Counted from the first letter of the stretch, positions 38,752 to 51,399 are shown. The stretch: DNA of 64,000 bases from Chrysoperla carnea (GCF_905475395.1 NC_058340.1:61172181-61236180), one strand, 5' to 3'. Translations and numbers: made by a program. The notes: generated by a model not told the origin, from the sequence alone.

Positions 38752-39105
38752 TTGTTAATTTTACTGCCCCTTCGAAGTTTCAGCGCATCTGAAAAACCAA
38801 CAATTAAAGGCATGGACCAGCTACGAGGGAGGGCTGATATTAGAGTCATCGTAGAGTTACTCACAGGGCATGATAACCTGAACAAGTTCCAACATCAGAT
38901 TGGAAAAAGACAATCTCTCGCGTGTGACAGATGCGGAGAAAATTCAGAAGAAACATCGATCCACTTTCTCTGTTACTGCCCGGCGCTCATACAGCAGCGA
39001 AGGAAATGGTTTGGTCCGGCCATAGTCGAACCAGAAGAAATTAGGAAACTCAGCGCTAGACAAATCCTGGGTTTCAGTCCATCAGTTAGTTATAATAGCC
39101 ACTGA
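38752..39105 (+). pseudogene. Non-LTR retrotransposon ORF2 C-terminal end
   Basis: The frame reads QLRGRADIRVIVELLTGHDN followed by CDRCGENSEETSIHFLCYCP, a C-x2-C-x..-H-x4-C knuckle. It ends ILGFSPSVSYNSH plus stop. This is the last domain of R1/jockey-like ORF2 after RNase H. It is 5'-truncated with no reverse transcriptase upstream, and the knuckle frame itself is open. It differs from the copies at 14490-15085 and 50850-51247. It lies between lipocalins A and B. Confidence 0.8.
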
Positions 39106-39465
39106 AAAGCGTAGCGGGGATAGAGTACAAGGGTCTATTTGGCTAGGTGCTCTGAACCATTGCTGCGAGGCGCGATGCTCGAGATTCTGGTAAAAAATAC
39201 TGACCTAAATTTTTTAAACAACCGCTAAAATTATGTCAAACAGTAGTAAATCGATGTTTAAATTTCTTCCACCGCCTAGACAAATATAAAATTATAGAAA
39301 AGTAATTCTAAGTATGCGTACGTTAATTAGTAACCTTAATGCTACAGTATAACTATACCGTGTAGCATATAAAATTGTTGGAGTTTTTTTATTTAATATA
39401 TCCACTCGATTTGTTTAAATTAACGTAGAATGTTGCAGTAGTCTTATCACGATTCAAATTATAAA

Positions 39466-40934
39466 ATGGAATTAAACGGATTACAACCAATTATTGTTGC
39501 ATTAATATACCTTGTAACAATAATAAATGCAGATATAGTTCTCTTGAATGGTAATTGTCCATTTGACGATCTCAAAGCGTCTTCTGAAGCCAATGTCTCA
39601 AACGTAAGTACCTAAATATTTTTCTAAAATATTCCAACATAATATATAATTAGTTTATTTTATAGTTTGGAGGACAAATCAATGTACTCGCTGAAACATT
39701 TGAAGAAAAACGAGATCGATCTGATACAACTAGCTTTTTTGAAGTGGTAAAGCCAAATGTTATTAAAGATACCAGTAAATGTCGATCTAGAGAAACTGGT
39801 GAATGCATGAAATTTAATATTTTCCTTAAAGCTACTAGCACAGTTGGAGTTTATGATACTTATTATGAAGGTACTTAAAATTTTTTAAAGAAATTATATA
39901 TAAATATTATCGAAGATAATAAATGAGAACTCTAGGATATTTCGAAATAAATTTCGATTTTTGCCCCAATTTCCTAGATCAGTTTTTGTATTTTATAAAT
40001 TCGTATTTCGATCGACTACCATGTAGCCATCATCAGTAAGAATTAGCTAGCCGTGAAAAATCGAAATTTATTTTAAAGAATTTATAGTTTAGCTTTAGGG
40101 AATACAAATACTGGAGAGTAAAGCCCCAATATTATATAAGTATATATTATCCTATTTTGGGGGATAAAGTTTTTGAAATCTGCATGTTTTGAAATGAATT
40201 TTACACACAATAGGGTACACGAATGTGAGAAGAAATTTTTCTCCCTCAGTTTTAAGAAGAGGAAATGACCACAAAATTTGTTTTTTAATCCCTTCTTGCT
40301 CTTTAGATTCAGTGCAGGCGATTGATTCTAGTTCAGAAAAACTTATAGATTGATATCCCGGATGTTGTCAGAAACCTTTTAACTGTTTCTGTAGAGGAGG
40401 GGGAGGAGTGGGGATACATGAAATTGGACCAATAGGATTTCTGGCAACATCCGGAATATTAATCTACACACTTTTATGAACGAGAATCAATTGATAAAAT
40501 GCCGCCCCAATATTTTGTACACTCAACTCTAAAAGCATATGTAAACACTGAAAGCCCTAAATTTATGCTTGGTTGACACACGGCTAACTTTTTCTTTTAT
40601 TTTACAGAAGCTCCAAATAGTGATTCTTACGTAGAATTTCGTACATACTTCTTATATTTTGATAAAGGTCAATTGGGTGTTTCGTTCATGTGCCGTGATT
40701 TGGAAGAAAAAACATACGCAGGTTCTATTTTTTTCGAAATTTTGTCATTTTGTTTATTTCAATGTTAACAGTTTTTTACTTTTTGTTGTAGCTGAGCTAA
40801 AAATTTTGTCTGGAAGTACAAAAAAATATGATAATAAAATCAAACGTAAAGTAAAGAAAATATTAAATTCGAATAACATAAGCTACTTGGAACCGTATTT
40901 GGATACGACTAATTTCGATAATCCATGCCAGTAA
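39466..40934 (+). CDS. Lipocalin-like secreted protein B (199 aa)
   Basis: Exons are 39466-39603, 39666-39870, 40608-40721 and 40792-40934. The first three are exactly as long as those of lipocalin A (138, 205 and 114 bp), with the same phases 0,1,1. The signal peptide core is IIVALIYLVTIINA. The mature start IVLLNGNCPFDDLK parallels ITLDGECPFADLK in A. Cysteines are at NCPF, SKCRS, GECMKF, FMCRD and the final NPCQ, so it has one more than A in exon 2. The C-terminal motif is KKYDNKIKRKVKKILNSNNI. Introns 1 and 3 are very short (62 and 70 bp). Same inferred role as A: an extracellular carrier of a small ligand. Confidence 0.82.
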
Positions 40935-41095
40935 ACTCAGTTATTTTTTCATATGATGTGCACCATATAACCCAAAAAAAATCCTTGCTTATCTTTTATA
41001 AAAATTTGAAGAAGTCGAAACTGATAATTTTTTACTAGGTATTATATTACCACATAGTACAATTTGATAGAAAAAATGCAAAGAATGAAATTAAC

Positions 41096-41101
41096 AATAA
41101 A
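41096..41101 (+). terminator. Poly(A) signal of lipocalin B
   Basis: AATAAA about 160 bp after the stop. A second AATAAA-like hexamer follows nearby. Confidence 0.45.
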
Positions 41102-41159
41102 TAATTTAAATAAATGCAAAGAATTAAACTAATTGACGTAAATGTAAATATTATAAGTA

Positions 41160-42480
41160 GATAAGCTAGGAATGTTATCAAGGTTCGCCATACTTTTGCC
41201 TTATAGGGGGAAGGTGTCCTATAATGATCCCCCTAGAAAAAATGTAATTTATGGCCAAACTATTCGAGATATGTATAACGTCGAAATATTTTTGGGTTCT
41301 TTATTCAAATTACAATAATGGCATGCCAATTTCTTTTGATTTGTTCAAATTTTTACAACTATTTAATATTTCTCAAAAAGGATCGTTTTGACCGACCTTA
41401 TAAGAATAGATAGATAAAATGATTCCATTGTAGTTTTTACCAAACAGTTCACATAAAATATTAATTGTTCTTTTATATTGCACCAACGATTAGTATGAAA
41501 ACAAAAACCGCTGCTAAAATCATCCAAATCAACACATTCAAGACCCGTCACATGATGAGGGATCATTTTACCTATTATAATTTTACACACAAAATGGGGA
41601 TCATTTTAACGTGTATAAAGGGGATCATTTTACCGATAACGACATATTTTAATATCGTCATAAAAACTGACCTTGGAATTATACGTATACCAAAATGTGT
41701 TAGAATATTATTAAAAGTCAACAGAAGCCAATAATAGTGAAACAACCAGCCGGCGAAAACTATCACAAACAATTTTACGTGGAAATTTGGCTTACCATAA
41801 AACCATATACCATAAGCATTAAAATTAATATTTTTACTACGAAACACAAAATAGCTTATACATCGCACTAAATTTTTGTTCAACGATTAATATGATCACG
41901 AGGAAGCAACCTATGGATAAATGTAATTCGCTTCAAATACCCGTGCAGAGTTAGTATCCAGCAACGACCAGGGATGAGATACCAGGATGTGTGTCATTCA
42001 TATTCTCACCTGTACAGCACAAAACTGACGTCATGGTACTTAAACTTACTTTTACATAAAGCAGCATCTTTTACAACATAGATTCCTGGTGAATTATTTC
42101 ACCCGAAAAATTTCAGCATGTGGTCTATATATTTAACTGTGGAAGGATTCAATCAATAATTAAACATAATACTTGAAACTGAAAATTTTTATTATTTCGG
42201 TAGAACACTTCATAACAATATTTCAAATATTTATTTAAAAAAAAATACAAATTATTCTAGTTTAGACATGTAATTTATAACTCAATGACGTCTCCAAGGG
42301 GGACAGGGAGGAACAACTGCTCTAAAGATTCGTAAACAAGTGTCATTTATTTTGCGATTTGTATTCTCGCTTGAAAGATATCTCGAATTTGGTTCTTGGT
42401 AGTTAAAATTTTTATTTTCTACATTTAACAACTTTAAATTTTACATATCTACCATTCTGCTGTCCTTTACGGAAGCCTGA
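41160..42480. other. Intergenic, weak repeats only
   Basis: Three GGGATCATTTTA phrases lie at about 41558-41636, and a GGGATGAGATACCAGG patch near 41970. No gene or element could be delimited. Confidence 0.4.
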
Positions 42481-42584
42481 ATGGTTCATGATCAATTTAT
42501 GAGAAAGTGGCGGTACACTAGCTTATTTTTTAAATGTGTACCACCCACAAGTATAAAACCAACTTTCAAAAAGTGCACTTGTGA

Positions 42585-43142
42585 CTTGTGGTTATGGAAA
42601 CAAACCTTTTTGAAAATGTCAGTCGGTGATAACTATTATTTAATTAGCCATTACCGGAACCAAAGAATTGCCGAAATTGTCTGGAATTATTAATAATTGT
42701 ATATCCGGATTTAATGATAATATGATAATGTTTATAATTTGTATTATGTAGTTAAAAAATGTGTTTATGTATTTAAAAAATATAATGCTTTAGCCTTTTT
42801 CCTAAGAAAATTAAAAAAAGATCCGCTAGATGGCAGGAAATCAAAATAAAGGAAATCAAAATATTCTTATCTCCCTAGTTCTGCCATCTAGCGAATCTTT
42901 TTTTAATCTTCTTACGGAAAAGGCTAATTAAAGCATTACTTTTTTAAATAATACTAAAAAAAATTTTTAACTAACTACATAATAAAAATCATAAACATTA
43001 TCATGTTATCATTAAATCCGGATATACAATTATTAATAATTCCAGACAGTTTCGGCAATTCTTTGGCTTCGGTAATGGCTAATTAAAGAATAGTTATCGC
43101 CGACTGACATTTTCAAAAAGGTTTGTCTCCATAACCACAAGT
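42585..43142. repeat. 558-bp near-perfect palindrome (foldback)
   Basis: Two arms of about 255 bp are inverted copies, by eye more than 90% identical, with a short spacer near 42840-42885. The outer ends are ACTTGTGGTTATGG and its complement CCATAACCACAAGT. The inner arms meet at AGATCCGCTAGATGGCAG and CTGCCATCTAGCGAATCT. The differences between arms are mostly substitutions. No coding frame spans it. It is a foldback-type MITE or an inverted duplication, and a transcript would fold into a long hairpin. Confidence 0.85.
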
Positions 43143-43149
43143 TATGTTT

Positions 43150-46100
43150 TTGTTCTGGTTTCAGTTACTTATTTATTAAATTAAAAAAATTTAATTGAAT
43201 ATTAATTCATGTTATTTTAGAATATTGTTTTTATTATTTATTGTTAAAATAAAAGAAACAAAAAATTAATTATCCATTTAAAAAACATGATTGTATCTGT
43301 ATCTACACACAACTAATACGAAAATTAAAAAAATTAAAACACAGGTACAACTAGTGACTAGTAAAAATTGGTATCGGCATATATTGGTATTGGTATATAT
43401 TTAATTTTAGAAAATTATTTTTATATCTTATTTTAGTATTGCTGATAAAAAAGCACTGAAAAACCTTGGCTTACTGTTGCATTCTTCACTTGGTACATTT
43501 TATGAAATTATAGAAAACGTAAAAACAAAATAGATTAATATTTAACCCGAAAAAATTTGTCGAGGCTCCGTTAAAACAATTTTACACGAAATATTATATA
43601 TTTATGAAGTGCAACTATTCGATTTTTCTCAATTTATTTAATTATACTTTCTTTCTTTTTTTTGTTTAATCCTGATATTTTTATTGCTGATTCTATAGGA
43701 AAGTTCATTTTTAGTAATTTATTAATTAATATTTATATATACATACAGAGCGTTCTGCTATTGATTGCAGAAGAAGCTCATAACGACGAAGGAAAAATTT
43801 ATTTTCCACTTTTGGATCTGAAATTAATATATCTTTATCGAATCACAGTTCAATAAAATTTTGAATGAAACCAATAAAACACTACTTAAAAGAGAGGGTG
43901 TGTTTTATCATAGTGGAAGGTGTCTCTAAACGCAAAATTATTACAAAAAAACTCTATTTGGCTACTTATGTTATCATAAAAACTAACCCATTAAAACCTA
44001 CACTGCTTTTCTTTGTAAATTAAGTGTTGTACGCAACTTATCGTGCGATATCACATACCGTAAGCATTAATTTAGCAAAACGGACCAGTCTGTTTTGATT
44101 TATGCTCAGATACATATACTTCGAGACAAACCAAAGTATATATGTTGTGTGTTGACGTTGTAAAGTGAGACAATGTTTAAGATTTTGTGTTCTGTATTAC
44201 ACAATTTATTTCCCCTATCCCGGACCTATCATAATATATACTTTGATACCTCCCACATCTAGTTGTATTGATGAATCATATTTTTGTTTTCTTTATAAAT
44301 AATAAAAACAAAAATTTTTTTTAGTATTCACTACCCAATGCAATCAATTTACAATCAATTATTGTTTTATGATAGTCTCTCTATATTCTAAATTGACACC
44401 TACTAATTTGATGAATTTGATAGGTCTGTGAATTCATAAATCATTCTATTTTCCCATAGTCACATCTTCCGCATCAGGCCTCAAATGGAAATTTGGTATA
44501 GAGCTTTTCCATTCGTCTTGACAAGCTTAATTTAGTGGTACAATTTTCTGCTATCAATAACAGAACATCCTATAAATATATTTATCATCTTTTGTTATTT
44601 TCTACGCTACACGCTCGTTAAGTAGACTTTAAATACAACTATATGTAATTTGGGTACTATTTTTTTACCTTACTAAGACAAGTAAGGATTTAAAAATGTT
44701 GTACGTACAAGTATACGTTTTTTATTAATGATTAATAACAAAATGGAATTATTAATTTCAAAAAAAAAATTCCTAATGCACAGAAGAAGCTTTAAGAGTT
44801 TGTTTGGTAAGCACTGTTGCGCAAAAAGATAACGCGTTTGGTTGTGAGCTAAACCATCACAAAAATGCAACGGATACGATCTGCATTATCGGAATTCGAA
44901 ACGGTAATTTAAGTTTATGGTGGTCCGTAGTTGCCGTACAAATTTTACTGGACTTTAAATATACTTTTGATGAATTATTCTTTCATTTATATGTGAATTT
45001 GTGGCAAAAAAAAACTAATGCAAGTTTAACCTTAGTTTCTATAGTAATTAGAACTCAAGTCACGATATTCCAGATCATTTACCTTAGAAATTAGACAAAT
45101 ATTTGTTAAGAAATTGCCTGAAATCGTTCCAGGTACTCCTTGGATGGGGTTTTGTACGATATCCCAGAATTTATGCATCCAATCATCAAATAAACTCAAT
45201 TTTTGTATTTATGAGTCAAATTTGCAAATTATTCTGTTAATTCCAAAATTTTGAAAACCCTTAAAAAAGTGGTAGAGCAATAGGATGGGTAAAATAGCAT
45301 GAGATCTAAAACATAAGATCTGCCATCATTGCCACTGACTACTAGTTGCTAGTAGTATCTATTTAATTATTTTTTAAAGATTTCGATTTATAGTTCAAGT
45401 AATTTAGTGCCCAAATTACATACACCTTTTAAATACTATACATCTATTAATTATAGATAATTTTGTAAAATATAATATATAATTTATAATATATAAAACA
45501 TTTAATTAAAAATTAACATTTTTTAAATATATATAAAACTCACACAGGATTACAAAAAACGGTAAACAAATAAAGCGCCATTTACTTAATTATAAATATT
45601 TATATTAATTATATTACTTGCAATTTAAGAAGTTTGTATCGACCTACAGTCTTATTTGGAAACGATTGTGTTAGGTTTGTAAAATTTTCATTTTTTTTAA
45701 ATGAAATTTGGTTTTTAGGTAAGTTATCAGAATGATGATTGTTTCAAATAAAATAAAATAATTAATAATTAAAACTGATGCAATGTAAAGGCTGTTGTTG
45801 TTTTTACAAGTTACAAAATTTTAATCGAAATTATGCTCATAAAAGTAGTATTAATCGCCATGATATTGAATTCATTGGAAAACTAATTTAAATTCATTTA
45901 TATTTAAATACGATATTGTATTTTCGTTCTTTTAATCCAGCAGCTAGGAGTCTATACCGGCAATTTCATGGCAAATATTGAATTTTAAGTGATCTGGCAC
46001 CGCCATATCGACAGATTTTTACTTTTGATGCCGAAAAATTAATTGCTAAGCACCTCTAGAAAATTATCTCCAAATATGAGCTCTTAATATAAATAGGAAG

Positions 46101-47360
46101 GTCCTTCTCATTAAAGTTTTCCATTTTTATCTCAGTTTCAAATGAAAAAATTCAAATATTGCAATTACTTTCAAAATATCGTGCGTTCAACTTTCGCCGC
46201 CTTTTAGATCAAACATAATTTAATTATCAAATCTCTTGCTCCATTTCAAAACAATCTTAAATATTTTTTACTGATAACTAACCTATTTTTCTCTACAACT
46301 ATTTTATTGTTTTATTAAATACTGATTGATGACAGTTTTATTTATTTCAGTAGTCTTGAAAATTGGGCTCAAAAATATTCATATAACTGTTAGAAAGCGT
46401 CATCAAATTGATTTTGAATTATTTACTACATATTAAGGAGGTTACGTCTAAGTCACTGTGAATGGAAATTAAGTTTTTCTAAGACTTTCTGATTTTTAAT
46501 TCTCAAGATTCAAAAGGTTTTTTCTATCTTTTTTTTCTTTGGGTACTCTACATATGTAAAAATGATCGATGTTGACCTCGATGACTACCTCAGCAAGGAC
46601 ATAGTAAAATCAAGTTCATTTTTTAAAGAACAGAGTTTCCAATTTAACAACGGGCGAATATCTCTCATGAAAGTGAATATTTAAAACCAAATTTTTCTCA
46701 CCATGCCTAGAGCCTTTCTGAAATAATTATCTTAGGCATTTTTCTGTAGAGTATACAATAAATTTTCTCGCTTTATATTTCGAAATTTCGATACGAATTG
46801 ATGATTTATTATTCGATTCGTATCTCTCAGAATTTTTAATTCACTAGATCTTTTTGTTTTGTGGTCTATTTATCATCATGACATTATAATTAACCTTTCG
46901 CTTTGTAGAAAAATAATGCATAAATTATTATCGTTATTGAGAAAACAAGTGTCTTGCTGCAATACTACTTTCTGAGAGGTTCAAACTTTTTTCCCCGGTA
47001 ATTTCTCCGACTTTCTTAACGTTAATTTATGCTAAACTTATTAACTTGAAATGTGTCGTTGACAACTGAGGAAGTTATGCTCATTTCAATTTGTTTTAAA
47101 GAGAAAAATTGTAAAATTAACAAAGAATTTTAAACCTTGCTAGTCAAACTTTAGGAACCGTTGCTGACTAGAACAATGAGTTGACACTTTCAATACTGAT
47201 GACCTTTTTCGTAACAAATATTATAATCTTTGGCTTAACATTTGATTTCTATTAAAAAATAAAAATAAATTTTAGTGAATAATTTTGAATCAATGGGATA
47301 AAACGAACTCGTATTTCGCTGACAGGAAAGCAAACTAAAAATAATTTCGGTATTAACAAA
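43150..47360. other. Intergenic between lipocalin B and Ric
   Basis: No supported gene. A possible short terminal exon at 43749-43856 (frame ending with TAA, AATAAA overlapping) has no recognisable upstream exons. The frame at 44804-45094 lacks an ATG and any domain. Confidence 0.45.
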
Positions 47361-47366
47361 ATACAT

Positions 47367-49405
47367 TCACGGTGAATATTGATGGTGCCGTTTACGTTTA
47401 AATACTAACGTAAAAATACTACGTAATCGCCACCAACGGCTATGTTTACCGCTCGGATGATGTTTACCATCAACACAATTGGCACCATTAGTGTTCATTT
47501 TTTGACGTTCCTTTAAACGTATCTCACGTACTAACGTATGAAATGCTTCATCAACATAATGGCGTAATGCGGCTGATGTCTCATAGAATGGACATCCAAA
47601 TTGTCTCGCTAATGCTTTACCCTCTTCCAATGAAACTTTACGTTGCGGTTGTAAATCAAATTTATTACCAACTAAAACTAATGGTATATCTTCACCAGCA
47701 CGTACACGTGCTATTAACTTCCTATATTCCAATGCCTCTTGAAAACTATGACGATCTGTTACTGAATAACATATTAAAAACCCTTCGCCACATCGCATAT
47801 ATTGGTCCCGCATTGCAGTAAATTCGACCTGTAATATAAATTACAAACGCTATAATATTTGTATAATTGGCAATAAATTGACAAAACTAGAACATTGTTT
47901 TCGGAGTATACTTCAATGGTAATAGACCTAGCTAGAACGAAAAAGTCTAGTCTATAGAAAGAACAAATCTAGCCTATTTTGGCAATTTTTATTTACACTT
48001 AATTGAAAAATAATGAGTCTAGCAAATTTTGAGGACACGCAAGAAAATTGAGACTCTTATCTGAATAAAACTTTAATTGACAGCTTCTTTAATGAAAATG
48101 GTAGTTTGATGATTGAAAAAATTTAAGTGTCAACTCTCATCAGGGTTTCATATTCATGAAAATCGTGTTTTCGAAAAACCCGTTTTTGTCTTCCGTATAA
48201 CCGGTTTTTCGAAAAAAATTTTAAATCAATTTCCTAAACTCCGAGTTTTTCCAAAATATGTTTACTTAAAAGCTACTATTTTTCTCCGAATTATTTAATT
48301 TTATTTAAATTTTAAACTCTTTGCATATTCAAGAAAATTAAAATACAATTTATAAATAGTTTGAAATATGAATATTATAAATAATTTGCAAAGTGACTTA
48401 AATTTAAAAGAAAGATACTTTTGACTATGAACTATGACTAAAAATGAATTAAAAATAATATCCATCCAAACGACAACTTAAAATAGTTTAAATACTTAAA
48501 AATATCCATAATTGATCCCGTCATTAGGGATGAAGTTGGCTGGCGCCATTAACCTACCTATGGAAGAAACTTATATTAATTTTTAGTTGATATCATTTGA
48601 GAAATTCAATCAAAATTATCGGTTACATATTTTCTTAGTAACATTTCGTCAAATTAAAAAAAAGAAGGGTAGTTTACCAAAAATAAAAATAGTGATTCCA
48701 AATTTTTGGCTACCCTGTACATTTTTAAGAAGTTTTAAATATACCTACATACTTTTCATAATAAGCAAAACTTCTTATAAAGAATGATTTTTTTTCTTAA
48801 AATACAAAATAAGAAAATTTACAAGTATATACCTCTATCCGGGGACACACTGTATATATTTTCTTTTTCGTTCAAAATTTAACATAATAAAATTACTCAC
48901 CTGACCAGCAGTGTCTAGAATATCTAAAAGAGCAGGTTCTCCATCAATAACCGCTTGTTGTTGGTAAGAATCCTCTGAAGAATAAAAATGAATATTTTGA
49001 AAATTAGTTACGTGGAAATCATTTAATGAAAAATAAACATACTGAAACATTTAACATTTCAAATTTAAAAAGAAATAATACTTACCAATTGTTGGATCAT
49101 GATAATCTAAAAAACTGTGACTCACAAACTGCAATGTAACAGCTGTAAATTACAAAAACACCAATAATACGAAAATTTAAATTTTGCTTTGTGATTTCAA
49201 AATTACCCGATTTGCCAACACCTCCGTCACCGAGCACAACAATTTTATAAACACGTAATCCACCACGTGTTGTTTGACTTGTAGTTACGGTACCAGGTTT
49301 ATCTACCTCAAATTCTGTACTAATTCCAGATTCTTGTCTTGAAAATTTACCTTTTTTCTTGTTTGGTACAGTAGCTGTACCGGAGCATGTTGCTTCTCCG
49401 GCCAT
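47367..49405 (-). CDS. Ric: Ric, calmodulin-binding Ras-family GTPase (263 aa)
   Basis: Ras-like GTPase of the Ric/Rit group, a plasma-membrane signalling switch. Exons are 49405-49207, 49142-49086, 48974-48901 and 47828-47367, with end phases 1,1,0. G1 is GDGGVGKS (59-66), effector DYHDPTIEDSYQ, G3 DTAGQ (106-110), G4 NKFD (165-168) and G5 ETSA (193-196). The C-terminus (238-263) is basic-hydrophobic, [18 protein letters not shown], with no CAAX box. In the family this tail gives calmodulin and lipid binding. Fly Ric is of nearly the same length as far as I recall. An N-terminal extension of about 50 residues precedes the G domain. The start at 49405 is the first ATG in frame, since the upstream frame opens only with TTG. 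It lies antisense between lipocalins B and C. No lesions seen. Confidence 0.93.
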
Positions 49406-49911
49406 TATACCAACACAAGGTAATACACGACGAAACTTACACAAAATATTTACAAAGTAATATTTTCATCAAAATATTTACATTCAAATTGAAATTAATT
49501 AATATATTTTTATGTTGTCTTATCAATTGATCAACACCATACCACTCCTCTGTTTCATTTTGACATTTGACAACAAATAACAGCTTGTATGCCATCTGTA
49601 AGAGACTTTTTGAAGTTGAATGTTGAATTGTTGAATAATTACACAGGTCTGCGACTAAAAAACTGCATAGGATTTTTTTACATTTTCTTATAGATTTTGA
49701 CCTCCCAAAAACAGGAAAAATATTCAAAATAATCTATCACATAGGTTTTTATAGATATTAGTAACAACATAAACTAGTCTTAAAGTAGTATTATTGCACA
49801 ATGAAAATAAATTAGCTTCGCTTCCAATGGGGTATTCTGTGCATATGGAAGAAAACTAATTGTAATAATTTGGCCATTATTCTGGAAAGAATCAAATATC
49901 AGGACCATTAA

Positions 49912-50130
49912 TGGATGGCTTGTGGGGACTTTTGGGTCAGAAAGCAGCTGACGATGCTATTGGGTCAGCAGGCAGGCTATACTATATACCCTTGCTTCTT
50001 ATGCTTATGGGATAGTAGTACCAGAAAACAGTATTGGACTAAAAGTGATTGGCCACCCCGAGAAACTTCAAAACCTGGAGAGAAAAATGTTATCAATACT
50101 ACTTTGGTGCCGCCAGAAAAAGTTTTGAAA
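49912..50130 (+). pseudogene. Transposon-associated protein relic (CFLCLWDS motif)
   Basis: The frame reads CGDFWVRKQLTMLLGQQAGY followed by PCFLCLWDSSTRKQYWTK and DWPPRE, then LVPPEKVL. I recognise this from a protein family repeated many times in arthropod genomes, with the pattern CGD..V...LLG.Q.GYT.YPCFLC.WDSR..K.H and W. It behaves like a transposon-encoded protein of uncertain class. Only about 70 residues remain and the frame closes soon after, so it is a fragment. Confidence 0.6.
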
Positions 50131-50849
50131 AAAAAAAATTTTTATTTTTGTACATATTTAAATTGTCTCATTCTCATATTTAAATTGCCCATGTGAAAAC
50201 TCTTGCTAATTAGCTACGTTCGTGAAGATATTTATAAACTGTAACATTTCTGATAATTATTGAAAACAAAAACAATGAATCAAAAATTTTTCTAAAATTA
50301 ATTAATCGTGCTTTATCGCACTCAAATAAATAAGTCAAGTAAATTAGTAAGAGTACTGTTAATTTTATACGTGCAAAAATTGATCAACAATTATAGGTAT
50401 ACACTATATACCTATGATAATCAATTTTACTAATAGGGTAAAGAAAGTATGATTCGGTAGGTGTTACATAATGCAGGGAGGTAGAAATAGCTCAAGTCAG
50501 TTATTGAGCTGATTTGCCGCTAGTCATATCTTAACAGCTACAAAAATGAGCAATTTTTTAGTTCCAGATAGTTATAGCATCATACATAAAATTTCGCATT
50601 TTACATTAAGAACAATCTCTATTTACGGAAGAGAAAGCTTTTTATACGGAAGAGAAATCTCGCAGTAGATGACAGTACTTCTATATTATTTGACCGGGAA
50701 ACACTCAGAGTGACTAGAATATATAGTAATTATAGTCAGACTTGTGGTTGAAATTCAAAAGAGGCGAGAATTGTAAAGCAATTTTTACACTAAATTTTCG
50801 TTTTTAAGCAATTTGATATTTGCGAACTGCAAGTTGCTCCTCAAAGAGG

Positions 50850-51345
50850 ATATCTTAAAAAGAGCCAATTTTAGATGGAAGGAGGAACGTACTTGTGGTA
50901 CTAGAAGACAGATATGGTCTGAGTACAATCGCAGGCGTTCCGAAGATCTTATATCACTTCCAAGGGCCTCTGTTCGCAAAGTTGTTGCGGCTATTACAGG
51001 ACACTGGTTGGGCGGCAGGCATGCTGAACGTCTGGGCCTGGCAGTGTATCACGACTACTGCAGGAGCTGTCACAGTGGTGAGGAGGAGTAGACAATGTCT
51101 CATCTTCTCTGTCACTGCCCAGCTCTTGTCATGAGGAGATGGACTTACTTGAGCCAGCCTCTCTTTGACGACCTCTCCGACCTGGAGTCCGTCGACGTCA
51201 AAGCTCTTCTGCTGTTCTTAAACAGCTCCAAATGGTTCATGGAGTAGTGCTCGGGGATGGGTCAACCCTTTTTCACAACGGACCCTATGGTTTAAGTGTG
51301 TCCCACCCCAGGACAGCCACTCTAACCTAACCTAACCTAACCTAA
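50850..51345 (+). pseudogene. Non-LTR retrotransposon 3' end with CCTAA-repeat tail
   Basis: One frame reads LISLPRASVRKVVAAITGHW followed by RHAERLGLAVYHDYCRSC, a stop at 51089-51091 in place of a sense codon, then TMSHLLCHCPALVMRRW and a terminal stop after NSSKWFME near 51247. The C-x2-C...H-x4-C knuckle marks the ORF2 C-terminus. About 75 bp of 3' UTR lead to TAACCTAACCTAACCTAACC (51322-51345) in place of poly(A). It is 5'-truncated. The last 50 bp of UTR resemble the 3' end of the SINE at 2738-3033. Confidence 0.85.
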
Positions 51346-51399
51346 GCAATTTGATCAATTTGAACACTGGAGAAATTCTATATAGCAAGTATGTTAGTA

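Noticed and set aside
41558-41636. Repeated GGGATCATTTTA phrases as a regulatory array
   Set aside because: Three irregularly spaced near copies inside AT-rich DNA, with no flanking gene start or symmetrical structure.
43662-43856. Possible last exon of an unknown gene
   Set aside because: An acceptor-like CAG and a nearby AATAAA are present, but no upstream exon or domain could be found.
47543-47821. 92-codon plus-strand frame
   Set aside because: Antisense shadow of Ric exon 4.
49405-49444. Upstream start giving Ric 13 more residues
   Set aside because: The upstream frame opens with TTG and has no [13 protein letters not shown] at 49405 is the first ATG in frame.
51322-51345. Telomeric repeat array
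   Set aside because: Only four to five CCTAA units directly after a LINE 3' UTR. It is the element's tail and not a telomere.
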